Below the pieces are notes generated by a model. It worked only from the letters and a program-made list of their open reading frames with translations, was not told where the DNA came from and ran no database searches. This document shows, piece by piece, positions 44,331-49,583 of a stretch of 49,583 nucleotides of DNA. A program made the position numbers and the translations under genes. The stretch comes from an uncultured Planctomycetales bacterium. GTDB taxonomy: Bacteria; Planctomycetota; Planctomycetia; Pirellulales; Thermoguttaceae. Location: contig CAMZEO010000005.1 in assembly GCA_947305735.1 (NCBI GenBank), forward strand, positions 1 through 49,583. Reading direction: 5' to 3'. Every line of letters starts with the position of its first letter. Positions within the stretch are counted from its first letter, which is position 1.

Positions 44331-45701
44331 ATGAGAAAATGGATAAACAAGCGCCTGCGCGCTATCGCGTTGGGAGCGGCGGCGACATGCTGTTGCGCGA
44401 ACGCCGCGTTTGCCGATCTGGGGACTACAGCCCAAATCTTTAAAACGTTCGCCAACGGATCGTACGTTTCCAGCGCGGGCGGCTATTACGAGTTCGCCGG
44501 AAGCGTCGGCGCGTCGCTGGGAACCGACAATTTGTATATGCGCCGCGGGCAAAGTCTGAGCGGCGGAGAAGCGACCAGTCAGATCGTCAATCAGACGCCG
44601 GGAGTCGGACAGGTCGCGCCATGGTCGAACGGCGCTTCTTTTTCGAGCGGTTCTTACGCCGTTCCGGAGAGTTCCCGTTCTTTTTGGGCGACGCCGTATT
44701 ACTCGACTTATTCCGGTCGCTCGGGTTACAACCGTGAAATCACGCCGAAAATTGAAAGCGGCAGCGACTACAGGATGGAGCGCGTCGGCTTTCTGGGGGG
44801 CGTCAACTCGACGGCTCCGTCCGATCTTACCGGCGGCTGGCTGATCGGTTACTCGAAAACCGGAATGTCTCAGAGCGCCAATATTACTCCGACTCTTCAA
44901 CCCGGCGATGTTGCGGGGTTCGAGATCGACGAATATACCGGAAGCGCCAAAATGTCGCTCGTCGATTTTCAGTTCGGCGCGCAACTGAAGTACCGTTTTT
45001 CGAGCGGACTCTACCTGGTCGCGACGGCGGTCGGCGGCGCGCAGGATTACTCCTGGAAGCGGCGCATGTATCAGTCCGCGATTCTCGACGCCAACGGCGC
45101 GACGTCCAAGGAGGAGCTCGAAGGACTGTACAACGCCACGACGACGGGGAACACGCTCGTCGCCAACTTGAAACTCGTCAAGAATTACGATCTCGGCGGG
45201 TTTTGGTCGCTGACCCCTTCCGCAAGCGCCGAGTCGTCCAACTCCTGGATTTTCAAAACTTCGGAATCGGGCAGGTACAGAGACTGTTATGACGAGTACG
45301 TCGATCCTTCCGCCGAAGAGGCTTGGCAACCCTGGAAATTGACGAACGCGTTGCAGTATAGTCGCGTGACCGCGCGCGTCGGCGCCGATCTGAGCTACAA
45401 CGACGAAAATCTGGGGCTTCAGGTCGGCGCGTATTACGGAACGCAACTCTGGGGAGACGACGCGGCGACCGTCGAACTCATTCAGGCGTCTATCAGCGAC
45501 AAAGAGATCAAAGAGAAGAACCTTCAGTCCAGCAAGGTTAAGGGCGACGGTTTCGGACGCGATTATTTGGAGTGCGACGCCGGCGTCTGGACTTACGCGA
45601 ACGGAGCGAGAACGGCGCGAATTTCGGGACTCTATTCGATTCGAATGTACTCCAAGGCGACGTCGCAGGTCTTGGGCGCCACGTACTCGCATAACTTCTA
45701 A
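44331..45701 (+). CDS. Outer-membrane beta-barrel protein, autotransporter-like, tandem copy 2
   Basis: 456 residues from the ATG at 44331 (AAGGAAGG upstream); longer in-frame starts lack a signal peptide. Signal peptide MRKWINKRLRAIALGAAAT, cleavage near AFA-DL. The N-terminal module has LYMRRGQSLSGGEATSQI. The barrel part begins near FWATPYYSTYSG and ends ATYSHNF with terminal Phe. It is longer than the other two copies because of inserted loops (for example around DEYTGSAKMS and in the segment before the last strands). The 88-base gap to copy 3 suggests joint transcription. Signal, module and barrel order match copies 1 and 3. Confidence 0.85.
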   Translation: MRKWINKRLRAIALGAAATCCCANAAFADLGTTAQIFKTFANGSYVSSAGGYYEFAGSVGASLGTDNLYMRRGQSLSGGEATSQIVNQTPGVGQVAPWSNGASFSSGSYAVPESSRSFWATPYYSTYSGRSGYNREITPKIESGSDYRMERVGFLGGVNSTAPSDLTGGWLIGYSKTGMSQSANITPTLQPGDVAGFEIDEYTGSAKMSLVDFQFGAQLKYRFSSGLYLVATAVGGAQDYSWKRRMYQSAILDANGATSKEELEGLYNATTTGNTLVANLKLVKNYDLGGFWSLTPSASAESSNSWIFKTSESGRYRDCYDEYVDPSAEEAWQPWKLTNALQYSRVTARVGADLSYNDENLGLQVGAYYGTQLWGDDAATVELIQASISDKEIKEKNLQSSKVKGDGFGRDYLECDAGVWTYANGARTARISGLYSIRMYSKATSQVLGATYSHNF

Positions 45702-45788
45702 GCCGCCGACAATAATCGACCGTCGCGAGGTTCCGATCTTCGGAGCGATCGCGGCGCGACGGACGTCGAAGTAGAGAAAGGAATCTCC

Positions 45789-47009
45789 ATGAAAAAATTA
45801 GACAAGCGCGTATTCGCGGTCGCGTTGAGTTTCGCTTTGTCGGGGCTTTGCGGAAGTCTCGCCTTTGCCGACGGCGGAAGCACGTTTAAAAGTCTCGCCA
45901 ACGCGGCCGCTTTTTCCGGCGGCGGAGGTTATTCGTTTTCCGGGAGCGTCGGCGCGTCGTTGGGCGCCGACAACGCGTTCATGCGCCGCGGTCAAAGTCT
46001 GAGCGGCGGAGAAACGACCGAGCAAATTAACGAAGTTCGAGACGCGGAAGAGAACGCCGCGCGGTCGGTCGTCGAGCGGTCCGTTCCTGCGAACGATCGG
46101 ACTTTTTGGGCGACTCCGTATTACTCGTCATTTTCGGGTTGCGACGCGAGAGACGTTAACGTCGACGAAGGGGGCAAATTCAAGGCGGGACGCGTCGGCG
46201 TTCTAAGCGGCGTCAGAAAGACGTATTCGCCCGAATTGACTGCGGATTGGCTGGTCGGCTGGTCGAAATCCAGTCTGTCGCAGAGCGCGTTTTTCAAAAA
46301 TGGCGGGAACCCCGGCGATTATGTCGAAGGAGGCGAGATTTCGCTGACCGACTTCCAGTTTGGCGCCGACTTTAAGTACCGCTTTGAAAGCGGCGTCTAC
46401 GCGATTTTCAGCGCGATCGGAGGCGCGGAAGATTACCGCTGGACCCGGCGTTGGCGCGACGGTTCCATTCCCGACGAAGCTATCTACAAGGGGGGAACGA
46501 CGGGCAACACGCTCGTCGTCGACCTCAAGTTGGTCAAGAACTACGAGCTTGACGAAAACTGGTCGATCACGCCTTCCGTCGGCGTCGAGTCGTCTAATTC
46601 CTGGATTTTCAAGGCTTCGGAAGCCGGCGAGACGAAAGGCGCGGGCATGAGCGACTGGCAGGCATGGGAGCTGACCAAAACGTTGCATTACGGTCGCGTC
46701 ACCGGGCGCGTCGGCGCCGATTTGAGCTACGCGGACGACGACGGCGGGTACATGATCGGCGCGTATTACGGAACGCAAATCGGCGGAATTGAAGCCGCGA
46801 GAATCTCGATCGCTCCCGTAGCCGATCCCAGTTCGGAGATTACCGTTAGCGGCGAAGGTTTCGGACGCGACAGTCTGGACTGCAACGCCGGGCTTTGGAC
46901 GTACCTGAACGACGCGAAGACTTCGCGGATTTCCGGACTCTACTCCATTCGAATGTATTCGAGAGCGACGTCTCAAGTCTTAGGCGGGACGTACTCGGTC
47001 GAGTTTTAA
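45789..47009 (+). CDS. Outer-membrane beta-barrel protein, autotransporter-like, tandem copy 3
   Basis: 406 residues; AAAGGA lies upstream of the ATG. Signal peptide MKKLDKRVFAVALSFALSG, cleavage near AFA-DG. The N-terminal module reads AFMRRGQSLSGGETTEQI. The barrel part starts at FWATPYYSSFSG and ends GGTYSVEF with terminal Phe. It is the shortest copy. It is followed by a strong terminator, so copies 2 and 3 may form one transcript. Confidence 0.85.
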   Translation: MKKLDKRVFAVALSFALSGLCGSLAFADGGSTFKSLANAAAFSGGGGYSFSGSVGASLGADNAFMRRGQSLSGGETTEQINEVRDAEENAARSVVERSVPANDRTFWATPYYSSFSGCDARDVNVDEGGKFKAGRVGVLSGVRKTYSPELTADWLVGWSKSSLSQSAFFKNGGNPGDYVEGGEISLTDFQFGADFKYRFESGVYAIFSAIGGAEDYRWTRRWRDGSIPDEAIYKGGTTGNTLVVDLKLVKNYELDENWSITPSVGVESSNSWIFKASEAGETKGAGMSDWQAWELTKTLHYGRVTGRVGADLSYADDDGGYMIGAYYGTQIGGIEAARISIAPVADPSSEITVSGEGFGRDSLDCNAGLWTYLNDAKTSRISGLYSIRMYSRATSQVLGGTYSVEF

Positions 47010-47035
47010 ACGTTTGAGCGCGATCCGTTCGGTTC

Positions 47036-47079
47036 CCGGAACGTTTGCGGCGGTTCGTCGAAAACGTTCCGGTTTTTTT
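47036..47079 (+). terminator. Strong intrinsic terminator after barrel gene 3
   Basis: CCGGAACGTTT (47036-47046) pairs perfectly with AAACGTTCCGG (47062-47072), followed by seven T. Confidence 0.93.
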
Positions 47080-47105
47080 GTCGCGCGACAAGCGACGGAG
47101 TGAAA

Positions 47106-48056
47106 ATGACGACACGACAACATCCTTGCGCGTCGGGGAAGGCGAGCGTCGATCGACGCGCCTTTCTGATCTCGTTAATCGCGGTCTGCGTCTCGGGAGC
47201 GACGAGTCGGGACGCGTTCTCGTCCCCGATCGAAAACCCGTTCGGTCGCTTCGGTTCGTCGGGAAAACGACCCGCCGAGATCGAGCGCGGCGCCTTCGCG
47301 TTTCAAGTCGATTTCGAGCTTTCGGAAATCGCGTCGGAACTCGCGTCGCTCGACGAAGTCGCCGCCGAATTGAGCTCGACGTTGAAGATTCCCGCGCCGC
47401 GCGAGAAGATTCTGGCGCGCGTCCTGCCGGACGAAGCGAGCTGGCGCGCGTTTTTCCAGAAGACCTTTCCCGGCGTCGCGTATCGAACCGCGATGTTCGA
47501 GCGGAAGGAGTACCTGTTCGACGCGCGCAAAGAGCGTCTTTACGCGTTTCGCGGTCCGACGCTGGAAGTCGACTTGCGGCACGAGGGAACGCACGCGCTT
47601 CTGGCGGCGTCGTTGCGCCGAAGCGTTCCGATTTGGCTTGACGAAGGACTGGCGGAATATTTTGAAGAGACGCCGCGCGAGCGCGCCGAGAACCCCGACC
47701 GAACGACGAAAGTCGTCGCGCGTCTTGAAAACGGGTCGTTCGCCCCGTTGGAACGGCTGGAGAGCGTTTCCGTCATGACGGCGGCGACCAACGCTTTTTA
47801 TCTCGATTCCTGGGCCTGGACGAATTATCTGTTGAACGATTCTTCCGAAACGCGCGCGATCGTTTCCGAGTACCTTAACGACCTCGCGCGCTCGCGACCG
47901 TTCGCGCCGAAAATCAGCGCGAGATTGAAAAAAACGGGCGGCGGCGAAGAAGCGTTGCGACGGTTCTACCGAGCCCGTCTCCAGGCGTTGCAAGCCGTCG
48001 ACGCAAATCGCCGCGAACCTCCGCAAAGCGCCGCTCCTACTCCCAAACCTCGGTAA
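47106..48056 (+). CDS. Tat-exported HExxH metalloprotease-like protein (DUF1570 type)
   Basis: 316 residues from the ATG at 47106, with GGAG 5 bases upstream; the GTG at 47100 overlaps that site and is unlikely. The N-terminus has a twin-arginine signal (SVDRRAFLISLIAV). The metal site is HEGTH (His159, Glu160, His163), with the downstream Glu in WLDEGLAEYFE, the gluzincin arrangement. The central part before it is the usual DUF1570 mixed fold. The C-terminal 60 residues are helical and basic with a Pro-rich tail. DUF1570 proteins are common in planctomycetes. The substrate is unknown. It stands behind the terminator of the barrel cluster, so it is probably transcribed separately. Confidence 0.85.
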   Translation: MTTRQHPCASGKASVDRRAFLISLIAVCVSGATSRDAFSSPIENPFGRFGSSGKRPAEIERGAFAFQVDFELSEIASELASLDEVAAELSSTLKIPAPREKILARVLPDEASWRAFFQKTFPGVAYRTAMFERKEYLFDARKERLYAFRGPTLEVDLRHEGTHALLAASLRRSVPIWLDEGLAEYFEETPRERAENPDRTTKVVARLENGSFAPLERLESVSVMTAATNAFYLDSWAWTNYLLNDSSETRAIVSEYLNDLARSRPFAPKISARLKKTGGGEEALRRFYRARLQALQAVDANRREPPQSAAPTPKPR

Positions 48057-48175
48057 AAACCGCCGATACAAGAGTTTCCCGCGTCCGCGTCCAGGCGTTC
48101 TCAAAACTTGAAAACAAAGCCGAAGCAAGCGCCCCGCGCCGACGTCGTTCCAATTTTGGACGCGTTGACGAGGGG

Positions 48176-48203
48176 TTGATTTTTCTTTTGGAAAGATTAC
48201 AAT
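48176..48203 (+). promoter_or_regulatory. Promoter-like sequence facing into the antisense side of the 48280-48993 gene
   Basis: TTGATT at 48176-48181, 16 bases, TACAAT at 48198-48203. No credible plus-strand gene follows; the 109-codon frame there is the shadow of the minus-strand gene. It might drive an antisense RNA or be chance. Confidence 0.3.
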
Positions 48204-48279
48204 GCAAGCGTCTATTTCCGCGACGTCGAGCGGGCTTTTGCGTCGACAAGGGGCGCGAGGCGGCGGGAATGGCAACGAT

Positions 48280-48993
48280 TCATTCGTTTGTTTCAGGTTG
48301 CTCGGTCGTCTCGGGCCGGTCGACTTGTTCGGATTCGGCGCGTTGTTCGGGCGGGACGGATCGCGTTTTGAAATGGGGCAGTCCCAGAATTCTGTCCCGA
48401 ATATTGGTGAAACCGATAATCGCGACGATCGAGTAGAACGTCGGGAGTATCGTGAAATTGATAAAAGGATCGCAGGGATAGCCGGGCTTTCCAAAATACG
48501 GGAGTTCGATCCACAAGTATCGCGCGGGTAAAAAGAACGTCGCGAGCGCCAGCAGGACGACGACGCGGAACGCGTTGGGAGTCTTGACCTTCCTGATCCT
48601 GAAGAGGACGGAACACCAAACGACCAGTCCCAGGAATCCGAACCAGTAGACGTATCCGAGCGTTCGATTGAGTTCGACGATCGTCTGCGCGCGCGGAACA
48701 AGGACGCACGCGGGCGCGGCGAAGAGCAGCATGCACGCCGCCTCGCCGAGCGGGTAGCCGACGCTGACCTTTTCGCGGCACGCATGGCACCTGCCGCCGA
48801 GACAAATCCAGCTGAAGATCGGTATTTCATAGATCGTGGCGATCGCGCTTCCGCATTTGGGACAACGCGATTTTGCCCACATCGACGCCTTGCTCCCAAA
48901 ACGGTAGAGCCAGACCATGAAGAATCCCCCGATCATAAGCCCGAGCCAGAAAGTCCAGAGGATCGAAAAAAGTTTTAAAGCGGCAAAGTCCAC
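48280..48993 (-). CDS. Stand-alone prepilin-peptidase N-terminal-domain membrane protein, no protease aspartates
   Basis: 237 residues. After a first membrane helix comes the cytoplasmic DiS_P_DiS-type segment of prepilin peptidases: CPKCGSAIATIYEIPIFSWI, then CHACREKVSVGYPLGE, with the two CxxC pairs. In full-length enzymes this part is linked to N-methylation of pilins and binds zinc. The later helices lack the two Asp of the A24 protease, including the GxGD motif, so cleavage activity is not expected. The C-terminal 30 residues are acidic and Pro-rich. The divergent neighbour at 49155 is TadE-like, which supports a pilus or Tad-type context. A promoter lies at 49069-49096. Confidence 0.78.
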   Translation of the reverse strand: MDFAALKLFSILWTFWLGLMIGGFFMVWLYRFGSKASMWAKSRCPKCGSAIATIYEIPIFSWICLGGRCHACREKVSVGYPLGEAACMLLFAAPACVLVPRAQTIVELNRTLGYVYWFGFLGLVVWCSVLFRIRKVKTPNAFRVVVLLALATFFLPARYLWIELPYFGKPGYPCDPFINFTILPTFYSIVAIIGFTNIRDRILGLPHFKTRSVPPEQRAESEQVDRPETTEQPETNE

Positions 48994-49068
48994 AAGTTTT
49001 TCCTTTGACTATAACGAAAGAACGGCTGGAGGCGGATAAAGACGTTCGCGCGTCGAAGCGTCGACTCA

Positions 49069-49096
49069 ATCATAACGCGCGCCGACCGTTTGTCAA
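49069..49096 (-). promoter_or_regulatory. Promoter of the 48993-48280 gene
   Basis: Minus strand TTGACA (plus 49091-49096), 16 bases, TATGAT (plus 49069-49074). Leader of about 70 nucleotides. Confidence 0.65.
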
Positions 49097-49154
49097 TATT
49101 GTTTCGCAACTCCGCGTTTCGCGGCGACAACCCTTTTTTAAAGCGGGGAAAAAG

Positions 49155-49583
49155 ATGACGAGATCCTGTAAAAACTACGGAATCCAAAGAATCAGACGCG
49201 GACTCGCCCCGTTGGAATTAGTCTTGATTCTTCCGTTCATAGCGGCGCTTATGGTTTTGATCTTCTACGTGGAACACGCGGGCGTCGATCAACTTGAGCT
49301 TTCCGAGAATCTGCATTACCAGACGATGCGGCTCCGATACGACAAGCAACCCTGCGACATTACGCCCCTGGTCTACAAAAAAGCGACGCAGGGCGAATTG
49401 GACGGCGATTCGAACGGTCAGGTTCGATCGGGGCTGATTTACGACAAGTGGGAGCACAAGACGACGTCTCGGGCTCAATTTTACGCCAACGCGTGGACGG
49501 CGGCTTCCAAATGGGGCAACGAATCGTATTGGGCCAACCATAAGAATAAAAAAGCGAACTTCGGCAGGGATCTTACGGAAAAC
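49155..49583 (+). CDS. TadE-like pseudopilin protein, N-terminal part (runs off the window)
   Basis: The frame from the ATG at 49155 is open for 143 codons to the last base, so the 3' end is missing. GGGG lies upstream within AAGCGGGGAAAAAG. A basic N-terminus leads to RRGLAPLELVLILPFIAALM, the single hydrophobic helix typical of TadE/TadF pseudopilins: a Gly, then a Glu five residues on. The visible mature part is polar with many Trp, Tyr and Lys and one Cys, and shows no enzymatic motif. TadE-like proteins are processed by a prepilin peptidase and assembled at the membrane. The divergent gene encodes a prepilin-peptidase-like domain. Confidence 0.75.
   Translation, partial: MTRSCKNYGIQRIRRGLAPLELVLILPFIAALMVLIFYVEHAGVDQLELSENLHYQTMRLRYDKQPCDITPLVYKKATQGELDGDSNGQVRSGLIYDKWEHKTTSRAQFYANAWTAASKWGNESYWANHKNKKANFGRDLTEN

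Noticed and set aside
43958..44455. 165-codon minus frame upstream of and overlapping barrel gene 2
   Set aside because: Part looks helical and charged, but it overlaps the barrel gene's start, has no good start signal, and is not kept open in the duplicated leader of copy 1.
44307..45692. 461-codon minus-strand frame opposite barrel gene 2
   Set aside because: The plus-strand protein has clear paralogues on both sides and a signal peptide; the antisense frame has none.
47175..48899. 574-codon minus-strand frame
   Set aside because: It spans the antisense of the metalloprotease gene, an intergenic gap and another frame of the prepilin-peptidase-like gene. Its Arg/Ser-rich composition is a shadow signature.

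Overview
The window looks like a chromosomal segment of a Gram-negative planctomycete or close PVC-group bacterium; this is inferred, not proven. Pointers are an ECF sigma factor paired with a Ser/Thr kinase, many Sec-exported proteins of unknown role, a DUF1570-type metalloprotease, a TadE-like pilin gene, outer-membrane barrel proteins ending in Phe, and a CAB-ordered succinate dehydrogenase/fumarate reductase with one cytochrome b subunit. Codon use is rich in GTC, GAC and GCG, which creates many long antisense shadow ORFs; these were left out.

Layout. 1-1115: tail of an unrecognised protein. 1.2-6.6 kb (minus): two exported carbohydrate-related proteins in one operon. 6.6-8.3 kb: repeats around a frameshifted Rpn-type nuclease gene. 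8.3-13.6 kb (minus): sdhC-sdhA-sdhB, then an AspT/YidE-type exchanger that may export succinate. 14.1-17.2 kb: tandem duplicate of an exported TIM-barrel protein, with a dispersed repeat between and after the copies. 17.5 kb: initiator-type tRNA. 17.8-20.6 kb: acnA. 20.8-22.0 kb (minus): two-repeat exported protein or lipoprotein.

22.7-41.3 kb (plus) is the most unusual part. A BspA-type leucine-rich repeat protein, an ECF sigma factor and a membrane Ser/Thr kinase are followed by two Tyr-rich PDZ-like exported proteins, two DUF4384-like exported proteins, a caspase-PDZ protein, a serpin lipoprotein with a predicted Lys P1 residue, a caspase with an EF-hand loop, a caspase-like protein that has lost its His/Cys dyad, and a caspase with a C-terminal repeat/SH3-like region. 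Nearly all carry signal peptides. My reading is a sigma/kinase-controlled extracytoplasmic caspase system with its own serpin inhibitor.

41.9-47.0 kb: three tandem paralogous outer-membrane barrel proteins with a partly duplicated leader. 47.1-48.1 kb: Tat-exported HExxH metalloprotease. 48.3-49.6 kb: a stand-alone prepilin-peptidase N-terminal domain without the protease aspartates, divergent from a TadE-like gene that runs off the end.

Several promoters can be read by eye. Most have a TTGAxx-like -35 and a TAGAAT/TATAAT/TACAAT-like -10 separated by 16 bases. No CRISPR array, rRNA, intact insertion sequence or prophage was seen.
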